A program made the position numbers and the translations under genes. Below, piece by piece: positions 1 through 13,300 of a stretch of DNA of 64,000 nt (its first letter is position 1; each line of letters begins with the position of its first letter). The DNA lies in assembly GCA_950106755.1 (NCBI GenBank), contig OX467091.1, forward strand, positions 16,757,538-16,821,537, given 5' to 3'. Source of the DNA: Climacium dendroides (lineage: Eukaryota > Streptophyta > Bryopsida > Hypnales > Climaciaceae). A model generated the notes under the pieces. The model worked only from the letters and a program-made list of their open reading frames with translations. It was not told the DNA's origin and did not search any database.

Positions 1-1174
1 ATATATATATATATATATAAACTCAAAGTTAACAAAACACAAACATGGAACAATTATATCCTTCTTCCCACTGCAATAATACAACTGTTAAAGATTTCTA
101 ACATGCCTTTGGATAATATGTGCCTTGAATTTGAATGTCATAAATCACATTCTATTACATGGATTAATCTTTTATACCACTACAAGAAACTTCCCAAGGC
201 TTCAAAAATTGAATTGCAAAATATACAACCATAAAAATAAAATAGAAATATTATGGTGATTGCAAGGACTTGTCAATATTGTAGTATTTTGGCAAAAACT
301 AAGGTCCCGATGGTGACTGTTGTGAGTATTATAAGTATTATGTCACTAATGAAGATAGAAATTGTCAAACTTGGAAGACTAGTGGAAATCCTCTTCATTT
401 TGCATGAATTGCCGTTAGTGACTGAATATTGAAGATGGAGATGGCAAAAATCATAATGCATTGATGATACTTAAATACTATGCAATATCTCATTGTAACA
501 ACCACTACTATAACAATTTTTTTTACAAAAAAGGGATATGTTGAGGTTTTAATTCATAATAAATTTACTAATATAGGAAAAAAACCTAAAAATTGTCAAT
601 TTATGAGCACTTGATGGTGATGAGATTTTATTAAAAAAATGAGTTTGATACCATTTTCAATGTTCCCTACTTGCACAAATGTGGAGGACATAAAATAATC
701 TATTTTAGATGCCCCTAATTAAGAACATGTCTACCTATTGTGGAAATAGGCAACAAAACTTTCAACTCTAGACCATTAATTTTAGATACTCCATACTACT
801 CAAACTTTGAAACTCTAAACTTGAAAGTATGACAAATTAGAAAATTTGATTTTTAAATATAAATTGATTTTTTAAATTTTATGAAAAAGGAATATGATTA
901 CAATAGAAACATCCACCTCCAATAAAAAGTTTAAGTTCATTGGATCCATGCTTCAAAAGTTATAGCAAATCACAAGTTCATCACTCTATGTGTAACATAA
1001 TTAAGTACTTATATTTCTTGCAAATACCCATTAGTAAGACTACTAGGCCTTTAAAATATATTTTGGGCAAAAATCACAACCATCTACACTCTCCTACAAA
1101 AGTTCCAACAAGAAAACCCATAAAAAACAACACATATTTTTACAAGACATCCCCAACTCCATCTACCTTATTGT
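1..1174. other. AT-rich intergenic DNA
   Basis: The window opens with an (AT)n microsatellite at 1-19. The rest is AT-rich and has only short chance open frames with no codon signal. I see no gene here. Confidence 0.6.
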
Positions 1175-2901
1175 CATGGTTGTCATACTGGATAAATTAC
1201 TATTCATTTTTCGTCATGTAGGACGAGTTACTATTCATCAAATGTATTTGAGAGGTACATTTGATGAATAGTAACTCGTCCTACAGGATTGTAAATAGTC
1301 TATAAGGCTTTAATTTTTGAAATTTTGTGGTGTGTTTTTAGTGTGTTTGGTGTATTTTTGCTATAAATGTTTGTTTGTTTGTGTTTTAAAAGTGTGATTT
1401 TGAATGTTTTATTACCAAGTTTGGGGCCAGTTTAATTAAGTTTGAGCCAAGTTGGAGTGAAAATGAAGCCAATTGTACTATTCAACCAAGTAGGTTAATA
1501 TGATGATGAGTTGGAGGAAGTTGGTGGGCAATTCCTAGTTGGTAGTATAAGTAGTTATTCATCTCTCTCAATTTGGTAACCGCTAGTGTGTGGGAGCCTA
1601 TTTGGGCTGATTTTTCTTTCATTTTTCTTTACCCACTTGGAAAGAGCCAGTGTGAGTCCCAGCTTGGTGAAGTTGGGAATTTGTTTGTTTATTTATGAGT
1701 GTGTGTCAAGCAGGTGCTTGAGTTTATGTTTGAATGTGAATTCATGATTCAATCTTTGGAGTTTTAAAAGTGATGGATATGTGAATGAAGGCCTAACTAT
1801 GGAATTTAGAGTATTCCAAGTTGGAGAGATGTATGAGCAGATGGAAGATTGAAAGGAATTTAATTTATGAATTAAGTCCTATTCGGGTGGAGAGTGATGA
1901 GATTAGAAGAGGATGCTGAAACCCAAATTGGGTATTGATTGAATGAACAGCTAGCTGGAAAGATTAGCTAGTAATTACATAAATTAAAAAATTAAAAAAT
2001 ATATATATGTATAAAAATAAAAAATAGCTGTGTGAAGGAAGTTGTGCAAGTCCTAGTTGGAGGATTGAAAGGAGAATAAATATTTGTGAGAAGATCTATA
2101 AAGTGAAGAGAATATAGTAAAGTTGGAGAAAATACAATGAATGTGGAATGGCTGATCAGAGATGTTGTAGAAGTCTAATACAAATAGTTTTTGAAAAAAA
2201 CATATAAAAAATGTAATGGTGATTGCATTACCAATTTGGACTTATCTATAAAAAAAATTCCTAGCAGAATTGGTATCCTGTGTGTGATGAATGTTTATGT
2301 GTGGATGTTGAGAAACAAATTGGTGAGCTAGATTAGAGTATGTGAGAATTTTTTTTAATTGTTTAGTTGCAGTCTAATTGGGAATTGAAGCGTGTTTTAA
2401 TTTTGTGTATGTGATACCAATTAGGATGCTGAGTCACGAGTCAAGCAACAAGGAGCTGCAACCAAGTTGGGTAATGGATGTCATTGTAGTATTATTACTA
2501 TTACAAGTTGTGTGATCAAGGAGTGATGTGAGGGTAGTACTTCCAATTTGGAAGAATTAATACTGGTTGTTATTGGAGATGAGATGCTACCCAAGTTGGA
2601 GACAAGATTAAAACAAGAAGTGTCAAGTCTCAGTTGGAAGTTCAAGAGCCAAGGCTGTCTCAAGAATAAGATCAATTTGAAGAAAGAATTATAAAGTCAA
2701 GTTGGATTTGTGGTGGTGTTGTAATAATGTTTTTGGTGATAGAGTTCCAAATTGGATTAACTTATTAGCATAGAAAAATCCTACTTGACCGTCTCCTTGG
2801 AACGAACTTATTATACTAATAGGGTAATTCCCCAATAGGTCATTATCCTCCTTCAACAAGGACAAGAAATGAATAGTAACTTGTTCAGTATAACAACCAT
2901 G
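1175..2901. mobile_element. 1.73-kb DNA element with about 30-bp TIRs
   Basis: The left end (1175, starting CATGGTTGTCATACTG) is matched in inverted orientation by the right end (2901, reading inward CATGGTTGTTATACTG). The match continues with a few mismatches through TTACTATTCATTT. No transposase frame is present, so this is a non-autonomous or decayed element. Its interior repeats a short quasi-palindrome, CCAANTTGGA, about every 50-150 bp (for example 1447, 1816, 1922, 2231, 2461, 2543, 2591, 2746). That resembles the subterminal binding-site clusters of some plant DNA transposons. The superfamily is not assigned. Confidence 0.6.
1218..1284. repeat. Perfect hairpin, 29-bp arms
   Basis: Arms 1218-1246 and 1256-1284 are perfect reverse complements around a 9-base loop. 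The arm begins GTAGGACGAGTTACTATTC and partly repeats the TIR of the enclosing element. The lack of mismatches suggests a recent origin. Confidence 0.9.
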
Positions 2902-3850
2902 CTTATTGTCAACTACATGAAAAAACCTAGGTCACAAATTAATCACCTTGATAAAAATATACTAACATTAATTGTACAAAACTACAAATGTCAAAACACT
3001 ATTTAAGTGTTGTAGCCATATACAAAATTTTAGCACATTCCAACATAGAAGTTAAAAAAATAGCAAACACACACGTGTAATATCTAGAAATAAAAAGAAT
3101 ACAAACCACGTATAAACAAAAAATACACCATTCAAAGGTCTTATCACATTTTTACAAATATATCTTTAGGAAAAAGAATCTACAGAAAATAAAACATTCA
3201 CACTTTGCTTTTCAAGTATAAACAAATGGACTAAAAATAAACACATTGACAAAAAATTATCAAACAAATTCTAGAACAATAAAAATATTTTGGTGCTCAA
3301 ATAATTTACGTTTTCAAATTTACATAAAGCCAATATATTAATTAGGCATGAAAATATTTACTATGGCCAATTAAATATCCAAACACCATATGTTCACTTT
3401 GCAATTTAACCGAAACAAACACATGGATACATGTACTACTTGAAGTACACATTAAAGTATTTTGTACCTAAAGACATAATAAAGCTTTATTTGAAATATG
3501 TACAAAATCTATTAATTTCACACGAAAGCTTTAGATGCTTCATTCTAATGAATACCAAAATTTTCCATGACTAGCCCCCAAAACACACAACACTCCTATA
3601 GCTTTATCCATGTCAATTCCTTTACCAAAACAATTGCAAATGTGTATCCAAACTTTGTCTAGATCTATTTGCATACGAAGTCTACTATATGAGTGTCCTT
3701 CCAAATAACCCATTGAAAAACCATACTACATAATTTATAGAATCTACATTATGCAATGATAGGTACTGTCGTAAATTCATTAACCTAAAAATCCACAAAT
3801 ATCAAAATCTCATATATAATACAACAAATTATAGCTAGAATATGCATTAA
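2902..3850. other. AT-rich intergenic DNA
   Basis: No coding signal, tandem array or clear terminal repeat was seen in this stretch. Confidence 0.5.
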
Positions 3851-4764
3851 CTCTAGAAGGACCAAGGCCATTTTTCTACTAGAAACCATTCAAAACTGCC
3901 ATTTTTTGCTCCATTCACTCATGAAAGCAAAAAAAATATTTTTTTAGAATCTAATTGCAGAAACTTGTACTTTACTTTTCTAAAATCATGTGGTAAAAAT
4001 TTCATGAAGTTTGACTATACAAATTGGAAGATATCAGCATTCAAAGTTGAAAAATAAAGTTTTTTTGAACATTGGCCTATATTCAAATGACTTTGACTAC
4101 CATTTGTGGAAAAAATTTGCACTATGGACTTTTAATTTAAATTTTTTTGTCTTGAAAGATTGAATTGAAAGCTTAAGAATTTTTTTAATTTAAAAAATGC
4201 TTGATTTTCATTCTTTAAAAAATTATCAAGTAGAAGTAGGTCTAAGATTGAAAGAAAAAGTAAATCATTAATAGCTTTAAGATGAGATTGAAACACAATA
4301 ATTCGAACAGTAAGATTGTTCTAACAGGCAAACTTAACCTTTTCAAACAATTTTTTTTGAAAAACTGTGAATATTGCATTTAGAAATGAATCCTATAAGT
4401 TATTTTTTCAAGAAGATGCTGAGATTGTCCAAAAAACAAAATTGTCCATAACTTTCATATCACTCATCCAAATAGAATGAATCAAAGCTTCACATGTAGA
4501 TCAAAATATATTCTATAAGTGATTTTTTTTTAAAATTATTTCAAATTTTTGTAGATTTTTTTGCTCAGTGATATGAAAATTATGTTTAGGATGGCAAAAC
4601 TTTTGCTTTTGAGCACTAATTGAAATAAAAATTATATTTCCATGAAGATAATAAGTTTTTCTATTTTACTAAAAAGTTTCAAAAAAGTTTCACCAAAATT
4701 GAGGTCATAGGAACTTGCTTGAATTCTTTAGAGTCCCTCGAGGGGACTCTTGGTCCTTTAGGGG
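3851..4764 (+). mobile_element. TTAA-flanked MITE, family 1, copy A
   Basis: The element is bounded by TTAA on both sides (3847-3850 and 4765-4768). Its ends form a TIR of the type CCCNTAAAGGACCA, with the left end degraded to CTCTAGAAGGACCA. The interior aligns along its length with copies at 21218 and 28765 and, inverted, at 19358. No open frame of useful size is present, so it is non-autonomous. Confidence 0.8.
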
Positions 4765-4919
4765 TTAAGTAAGATTGATAATACTACAATAAAATATTCA
4801 AATAAATAATCTTTCATAAGAAAAAACTTGAAAATAACCAATTTCTATTCAACAACACTAGCATGTGAGCCTAAAATTGCAAGCCAATGAGCCTTGAGCC
4901 TAGGTGTACGTAGGTACTC

Positions 4920-5142
4920 TACAACTATTGAAGGTACCTATAACATAGACACCTATAATATAAATATCTTATAACCATGAAAGGTGCCTATAACATAGGT
5001 ACTCATTACATAGACACTTGTAATGTAAATATTTTGTAACCATTAAAGGTGCTTATAACATAAGTAAGTATAACATAGACACTTATAATATAGTCACCTA
5101 TAATATAAATATTCTATAACCATGGAAGGTGCCTATAACATA
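4920..5142. repeat. Degenerate tandem repeat of about 70-80 bp
   Basis: Three units share GGTGCCTATAACATA, a CATAGACACYTRTAATRTA segment and TATTYTRTAACCATNRAA. Between units they differ by substitutions and small indels. Confidence 0.75.
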
Positions 5143-5624
5143 ATAGCCTAGGTTCCTAAGCTCATGGCCTCAAGATCCTAAACTCGCATGCTAGCAACCT
5201 TGAATCTCTACCTACATTTATAGAACCATCTTAAATCTCATATTTATTATAAAACAATAGCCTTCTCACTAATATATAATCCTTTTAAATACGGCAAAAT
5301 GTATACAATACTTATTTTTCATTTTTGAACTCCTTGAAAACAAATTTTTCTAAGGTTTGCATATGAGGTAGTATAGAGTCTCCCTTCTAACAAAGATATG
5401 TAGTCCTTATATAATTCTTGCTATTCAAATGAATTTCAAGTACTCATAATTTATACCAAATGAATGTCAAAAATAGGTTGGAGTTCATCTTTTTCTTTAG
5501 CCTTGGAAAGATTTCACAAACAAATTTTTAAAGTCCATTAAAAGAAAAATGACAGTAACTTGACATTTAGTTTTCCACTTTTTCTTAAAAAGCATAGCAT
5601 TTGAATGAAATATAATTTGTGCTT

Positions 5625-6170
5625 TTGTTACAACCCATTGAAATCAAGAATTGTGCTTAAAAATGCAATAGAATTAGAGATACAATTATAATTGGAGATA
5701 GTGATTTTGAAGCTCATCTTATACCATGCATATCCATCCCAAAGAGCCATAAAAGCTCACAGCAATTCAAATATTCTATTCAAATTTTATTTCATATATA
5801 TAATTTTGATAGAAGGCCATATGGTTTTTGAGTTTTTCCTATTTTGAAGTCTAAATCAAGATTTCAACTATAAAGATACATAATAGTATGAAAAAAGATT
5901 TAACTTGATGACCCATGGCAATATGTCCAAAGCTAGGAATTAAACCTTCAAGGATGCGACCATGTATGATCAAGGTAGTTACCAAAATGTTTTAATAATT
6001 GGACTAATGGATGTATTCTTTATTTTTATAGTTAACATTGAAGTCATTGATCAAACCCTTTTGTCCTCATTGTCCTTCAAGGGTTAAAAATCACTTGCTA
6101 ACCTACTATGATTGGACTAATATATTAACAATTAATCCCAATAAGTTATACTTGGCTATGCAACTCCCAT
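5625..6170 (+). repeat. Long direct repeat DR1
   Basis: This segment is similar to 9560-9925 in the same orientation. Shared blocks include the stretch around 5665-5780 (minus small indels), GAAGTCTAAAT and CATAATAGTATG, and CTATGATTGGRCTAA near the right end. Relative to the other copy it has about 130 extra bases (roughly 5965-6090) flanked by TTCAAGG. The two copies bracket the gene-like GC island. Confidence 0.7.
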
Positions 6171-6599
6171 TTTATATGGCCCTAATTATAATCATTTGTA
6201 ATTCACTTTAGTCCAATTTTAAGGGATTTAAATTGTTTTAATGTAAAAACTATTGTAGCCCTTTTAATAAAGAATCCAAAAATGTAATTATACATATGAA
6301 ATGAATATTTTTTGAGGACAATAATAGCATAAAAAACTAATTATATGCATTTTTTTTAATACATGTGTTGTTGGACAAGCTATCAGCAGCTTTTAGGATT
6401 TATTAATAAAAATTTAAGATTTCTTTATCATAAATAAAACATGTCCCTATATAAATGAATTCTAATTTTAATTGGAGGGAACTTCTTGTATGGATTTTTG
6501 AAAATTATGCACGAGTGTTTCAATTCTTCATATATATATTGTGAATTTAAAAAAAAAAAAAAAATGTAACCTTACATTTTCTAACCTCATTTTGTTTAA

Positions 6600-9200
6600 T
6601 TTGGTATTCATTTAACTTTTTTGGTCCTTTTAATTTGATACAAAGTATAATTTTTACAAAAGCCGTCCTCTAAGCAGTTAAACTGACTCCCCTGTGTATA
6701 ATAAAAGAATTGAATGCGTACCCTGGATGAAAGTCTGGATTCTTGTTTACTTTTTGGTAAGTGAAGCTCTTGAATAGGGATGGATCTGTATAACCAACTC
6801 TTCAGAGACGGTGGATCTGTCTTCACTTACTTGAAACTTGACCTGGATGGCGTACTGTACGATAAAACCAAGCATGTTGCGTGACTGTTTAATGATCCTC
6901 TCATGAACTCTGAATCCAGGAAATTAAATATATCCAAACGGCTGGCTACATGACCTGGTCGTCCTTGGTACGTTATGATTGATGACCCACTGCCTTCACC
7001 ATCGATCACAAGCTGCGCAATCATTGATCTCCGTCATTCCAGGTTAAGTTTCCGAGGTGCACAACTTTGCGCAAATTAGCTACAGATATATAAAACTGCT
7101 TTAAATGATCGGGACGATCGATGAAGGTGAGCACGCGCCGCTCCTGATAACCACACTTGATCGACCTCTCCCATTGCACGTCCATCATGATCGATGGGTG
7201 CCATTGAGGATAAACTAATTAAGACAGTTGGCTGGATCGACTTCGAGAAGCCCACAGTGTTACGTTCTCGCACAACTCCGATCCTGCAACAGGACGAACT
7301 CGAATTGATCAAGTTTGTCGAGAATGCTTTAATTACGACTTGCCAACCCTCATGAGGTCTTACTGGCCTACGGCCTACGGACTTATCTGTGTCTACTACC
7401 CCATCAGCTTCCCCGTTTCATCCACTGCTGGCGAAACTAGACTAGCTTAACATCGCCCGTGCACGCAAAAAGCCATCGAGGATCTTTCAGAATCCATCCA
7501 GACTACCCAGTCGGAAAAAGAGATGCCTTCACTTGAAAAGCCCTGCTATTCCTTTCCTGCCTTTCCGTGATATTGAGGATACTAGCATCAAAAGCACATA
7601 CACAGAACCTGGTGCTTGAATAACATCAACCTCCTAGACCCTATTTCTACTCCTATGTGGGCTAATCTTCTAGCTCGAGAATCTTATAGTGGTTTCTAGT
7701 TGTGAGGAAAAAGCTCTGAGTTGTACTGGCCTCCTTGAGAAACCGGCAGAATTGATCAAGGCTTAATTTTCCAATAGCACTATATGACCATCACAAATGT
7801 ATCACAACAGATGTCAATGTCCGCGTTAAGTTGGATGTGCTCACTTGTGCTCCTAGACACCCCAAATATAATAGTCAGGAGGGGAACTGCCAGCGTCCTT
7901 ATATTAGGTGCCGCTGTAGCCAGAATTATGCCAAATCAGCGGGTGCAGGGGTAACATGCTATGGTTCGACCATAGCATTCGGTTCATGATTAATAATCTG
8001 GAGCGCTTCTTAACAGACAGTACTTATCCTTCTCGTACTACCCTCCAATTCCTGCAAACACGGAGCGTTTTTGTTTTGGCACTTCGGCAGCTCTGGAGCT
8101 AGCAGATGCTTCTTCTTAGAAGTTACTGGCCAAGCATTACGACGCCCCGGGAGCCAAGAGGGGTGGAACGACTTTTTATGCCTCCTGCATTGTTTTCCGT
8201 TGAGATAGTCTCTACACTAGAAACGACGCAGACTAAAGATGAATCATGTCAGCGCTTCGGAGACTCAACCGGACCAGTGCTACAACGCACTCCTGCTGGT
8301 CGTGGCCAGCCTTTCTGCAATGGAGGAGTTGAAGAGGTTCTGGAAAGTACAACAGTGGAAGAGGCAATTACTACCAGGGAGATTCCAATATTTGGGTGGC
8401 AACTCTCGACACCAAGAGAACTCGCCTGTCCTGACCAACAGGTGGGATTTCTCGCATGGCCAGAATACTCTCGCGTCCACTGTTTCCTCTGATGGCCGAC
8501 AGAAACCATGGGCTGATGGGCCTCCTCGATGAAAGGCGATTTATTTTTGAATTGGGATGATGCCTGAATATTTGATGTGCGCTCTAAACAGGTGCTGGAC
8601 GATTTCTTGTTACTTCAACACTACTCTCGGAAGAAACAGAGTGCAACGTACTCCATCTCGTAGTATCTTAGGGTTCATGAACAGCAGTAGAGCCCTTGAA
8701 TGGCTAAATCTCCGGAAAATATTCCATGACCTCTTGGTCTTCTTCCAGTTTGACCACCTTTGTCTAGCACTTGAGGACATAAGGTGTACAAATTGCACCA
8801 AGTATATATGCTTCCAGATCAAATAAATACGGCCTGCGATTCTCAGGCCAGTGTGTGTTTGATATCCCAGCAGTCAAAAATGAAATTCGATGGCTCTCAC
8901 AAACACCTGTTTGTTCGGGACGGTGGATAAGGTCACGAATAGTGCTTACTTTATATGCATTCGACATATTCGATTACAAGCTTTGCAGCTCGATTGAATG
9001 TCATCCCATGCAAAATCAACGATGTTTGGACAACACCGTTTATCATCTAAGAAGCTGCAACGAAGGATCTCGCAGACTAATGCCCTCCAATGTATCAATT
9101 CCTGCTTTATTTGATGGCTACTTGCAAGCAGCATAAATCAAAATATCGCTGGTTAACAAATGCTTTCCACACTGCCTTTTCCAGTATTTTCATTTTGCTC
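6600..9200. other. Higher-GC island without intact gene
   Basis: Base composition rises sharply here from the surrounding AT-rich DNA, with many CpG and mixed codons on both strands. Open frames are short and broken on all six frames (the longest is about 128 codons at 8106-8492, plus). I recognise no protein family with certainty. A decayed gene, a decayed retroelement and an organelle-derived insertion all remain possible. On the minus strand, a short frame near 9085-9045 and LRR-like leucine spacing near 8400-8250 faintly recall a TIR-NBS-LRR resistance gene, but stops and frame changes prevent a call. A perfect 10-bp hairpin with a TCG loop lies at 7956-7978. Confidence 0.45.
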
Positions 9201-9294
9201 ACCCTCACGTCCAACGTGATTCTTGATACTGTAAGATGGAAGATGGGCAAAACAGATTGAAACTGGATATAAAAATTTCCTGCACGTGGAGACC

Positions 9295-9560
9295 AGTATG
9301 TTCTGGATCATTGATTCTATCCTTGACACTAATCTTAACTTGCCAAACGAGATTCAAGACATTTTTGTTGCTGATATAATTAACTCGGTGCTACGAATCC
9401 ATACCCCTCCAGGAGTTAGATAACTTGCTAGATAGTAACTATCTCCTTCACAACACGCGCATTGCATATCGTCATGCATGCAGCTAAGTCGCATCCCTGA
9501 GCAATGACTCAAATTTGGGTGCAAATTAACAGTGATGGGATCCCGACTGGTTCCATTATA
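9295..9560 (+). pseudogene. Possible retroelement C-terminal remnant (weak)
   Basis: Around 9300-9420 an open plus frame reads like the zf-RVT/linker region of plant non-LTR reverse transcriptases, with acidic and hydrophobic spacing after an FW pair. After several stops, a short frame near 9505-9545 reads WVQINSDG, like the start of a plant LINE RNase H domain (W-x-K-x-N-x-DG). No catalytic reverse transcriptase block was found upstream, so the call is tentative. The direct repeat DR2 follows immediately. Confidence 0.25.
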
Positions 9561-9925
9561 ACTTTGCTAAGAAATGCAATAGAACTAGAGATACCATTAT
9601 AGCTGATTTTGAAGCTCATCTCTACATCATGCATATACATCCCAAGGAGCAATAAAAGCTCATTGTAATTTGAGTATCATGTTTGAATTTTGCTCCATTT
9701 CTATAATACTTGATAAAAGGCCATGTGGCTTCTCCTATCTTGAAGTCTAAATGAAGAAGTTTAACTACCTAGTTACATAATAGTATGGAGCAAGATTTGA
9801 CTTGATGGCTCATACCAATATGCCCAAAGACAGGAATTTAAAACCACGTGCTTATCCACTATGATTGGGCTAAGAAAATGGTAGTCACTAATTTACTGAC
9901 AATTAACTCCAGAAACTATGCCTTC
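9560..9925 (+). repeat. Long direct repeat DR2
   Basis: This is the second copy of the 5625-6170 repeat, in the same orientation and diverged by substitutions and deletions. It may be the 3' part of the same element family. Confidence 0.7.
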
Positions 9926-10223
9926 AGTATGGTGTTTCTAAAACAATTCCCTCCCAGTAGAACCACATTTGAGCCCTTTGCCTCTTGCTTCACCATTGCT
10001 GCAAGTTTTGTCTTTCCTGGCATGCACAAGTTCCACTTTTTTGTGGTTGTTGAATTAAGTTGCTTACTTTGCACTTTGCAGTTTGGGATACCTTTCACTA
10101 ACATGGCAAAGGTTCATTATTCTGTTTTTTTTACAAGATTTGTTTTATTCTTGCACTTGTAAATTTTTTCTTTTGTTCCTTCTCAAGATATCATGGATTT
10201 GTGATTTGCTTTGTAATAATATA

Positions 10224-10392
10224 GGGAATTTCATTAAAATGGCAAATATTCTGTGACTTTGACATCCCATAGTTCAGATCGGGCAGTCTGAAATCTAGTA
10301 CACTAATAGATTTCAAACCGCTCGGTCTGAACTATGGGAATGGCACACTATGAAAATTGCGCATGGAATATCACTATTTTAATGAAATTCCC
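10224..10392. mobile_element. GGGAATTTC-ended foldback MITE, copy 1
   Basis: The TIR GGGAATTTCATTAAAATGG is almost perfectly inverted at the right end. Inward, a second inverted block built on CATAGTTCAGA..GGGCAGTCTGAAATCT pairs with its complement around 10300-10345, so nearly the whole element folds into one hairpin. Related copies lie at 16931, 17345 and 30360. Confidence 0.85.
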
Positions 10393-13300
10393 AATCAATT
10401 GGCTTTAGCTACAAACTCCTATTGTGTGTAAACTTACAAACCAACTAATTGTTTATTTCTTTGCATGGGTAGAGGCGAGGTTGAGCCTTGAAGTCTTGAA
10501 AACTTTGCAATTGAAATTGTATGAAGACTCTTGCATCTTGAAATTTGCATTCTATTTTTGTTTTTCACTTTTTTCTCATTGAACTATAAGTTGCTTTAGA
10601 TGACTATGATAGTATTTTGGAGTTTACAACAATTTGTTTCTTGTAAAAAAGTTCTAGATAAAATAGCTTTACAAATATTTGTCTTTGTAAAAGTTTGGAT
10701 TTTTGATAACGTTTTGGTAAACACCAAGGTTATTTTGCATTTCTCTGTTTCATTTTTCCTATATCAAAGGATTTTCTCCTATAGATTTATAATTTTTGAT
10801 TGAAAACTAATCCAACCCCAAATCTAACATTATCAATTAAGGTCTACAAAAAGGAGACGAAACCTCTTGTAAGATATTTTGACTAAATAAATTCAATTAG
10901 TTTAACCTTGAAATGCTAGAGCCTATAACCATTAGTGATCAAACATCAAGGTCCTCTTCCTTAGATGCTTCATTTTTCCATTGAAAATAAAATCAATAGG
11001 CATCTTTTGTGATCCATGGATTTAGCATGTTCTTCTCTAAAACATTTTGCAGTCCCACATCATCTACAAATTGAATGCATTATTGTTTCAAGGTTAATAT
11101 GTAGATGATGCTATTGATCTTGCAATATATCTTGTGAACGCAAGTCTCATGGTACTAGTAAAATGATGCAGTTTGCACAAACATCGTATTTTACAATTTA
11201 TTGTCCTTTACTCACTAGTAGTCATCCATTGTGTTGTAAATGGTTCTAAACTTTTAAATTTTGTTATAATTTGTTCTTGTTTATTCTTTCGATACCAACA
11301 TCACCAAGATCAAATTGGTTGCGCTTTAGAGACCATCAAAGAAAATTTCAACACTCCATAGGGTTGTTTAGAAGTGTTGAAAGGAACCCTAGGATTATTT
11401 TTTTTACACTTTCATAAGAATTTTTCCTCTATTTCTGCTAATCATTGTATTTCCTCTATTTTTGCCAAGTGTTAGAGAATTGGTGCACAAATAGTTTAAC
11501 ATGGATGGATTGTGGCATTTACAATTTTGTATTCAAAAGAAAATAGGAAATTGAGATATACTCCCTTTCATTTCCAATATTTCCACAAGGTGAATCTTTT
11601 TTTTGTCAGAGATTTGGTCACCTTTCACCAGTTTCCTTAGGATTTTGGAAATACCTCACTTGTCAAACCCTAACAACCCTATGGTGAATTCCAAATTTCT
11701 CTCATGCTTGCCAAGTCCTTAGCATCGTGAAGATCTTGCAAAGCTCTCAATGAAAGGAGACATATTATTTAATATTATGCCAAAAAAATTATGTGTACTT
11801 CACATAGCTCTTGAATTGATAGATTGTATAAGAAATCACACATGCAAAACTACATACAAAAACCAAAATATTTGACCCCATCAAAGTTTTAATACAAACA
11901 TGGGAAGGACATACCAACCTTTGATAAGCTTCTTTCTATGCTAAAATGTTAACCCTTCAACATCACAGCAAATGTTTTTTGGACATTGAGAATTGGAAAT
12001 TTTTTAAAGCATTTGTTCATCAAATATTATAATATCAAAATCCAAGAGGTGGATTCTCTTAGAAATTGCACATTCACATTCATGAGGTAGTTAGCTCCAA
12101 AATTCAACCATGAAGTCTTCAATAAACAAGGCAATTTCAAATTATTCCGTTTTTCCTTATCAATGGCAAAAAAGCTCCTCACTTCTAGTGTTTGACTTAT
12201 GACATTTATGGGTTAACAATACTTTATTCAAAGAGGCATTTCACTCATTACTTTCAAGCATTCAATAAAGCTTATGTTCGAATTTAGAAGGCAGACATCT
12301 AAGCTTACTTTTAGACTACAATTGTGTTGGACCGAGTACATACAAGAATGATACTATTTTGACAAAATTACAATAATGTACCATATAGACTACAAGCTCA
12401 TAAGGTAGCAGCACCCATAACCATCACCTCTAAAATTTTGGAAAATCTTTGAAATTAAATAGATGTGATTACAAGGATGTCCAACATCAACCCTTGGTGT
12501 TGGTATTAGGCGCATGTATAGTCAGTTCTTCAAAAATTCACAACTCATTCTCACATTATTCAAATAATACATTTGAAAGTATATAGGAATTACTTTTCTC
12601 TTGCTAGTAGGGTCCAATAATTTGTTGGATATCTATTAATAGACATCATGTTCAAAACCTTTAAATTGATGGTATGGGTGCTCCTACCTTATATATCAAG
12701 CACACAAACAACTTCAAAATACATACTTTGGAACAGCGTTCACAAAGCTAAAAAAATTTTGCTCCATTGCTACTTAAATTTTCAATAGCTAAAAATTTAC
12801 ATGGGAGAAAATCCTTGGAAAAATAGATTTTAGATATTATTGCAACAACCAATAGAATTTGATAGCCAATTTGCAACTTCCTCCCCCATTAGAATTAGCA
12901 TCTATTTAGTTAGGTTTGTATTATAGTACTCCCAATAATCCTTAATTGAAATTTTTTTCTTCTCTACTTTCTTTCAATACTACCCACTCTCAAAGTAGCC
13001 AAAGTTGATGCATGTTTGTCTTGAAGGTAGCATATTCCTGGAAATTCCAAAACTAGTTTTGGAATCACTGCTTTGGAATAAGAGCTAGGCTAGCTATTGC
13101 CATGACTTCTATTTTATCCTTAGGTTAGGTTTAAAATCTTAAATTTGAGCATTGCTTTGAAATTTGAAGTGTGTAAGGTTCGATAATTTGATTGGATATT
13201 TTATATTTCTATGCATTATAAAGGTCACTTCACACTATGGCCATCCATGTCAAGAAGCCATGGGATTGAGTGGCCAAACTTTGTTGAGAGTCCAAAGAAA

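Noticed and set aside
7956..7978. GGTTCGACC as a tRNA T-loop or terminator
   Set aside because: No acceptor, D or anticodon arms fit around it, and no T-run follows. It is just a short hairpin.
8020..8075. Resemblance to the 3' part of large-subunit rRNA (CTCGTACTA..AATTCCTGC)
   Set aside because: The similarity covers a few short words and does not extend into the conserved flanking rRNA sequence.
8106..8492. 128-codon plus-strand frame in the GC island
   Set aside because: An overlapping frame of similar length exists on both strands, there is no motif, and there are stops on both sides. It is kept only as part of the island.
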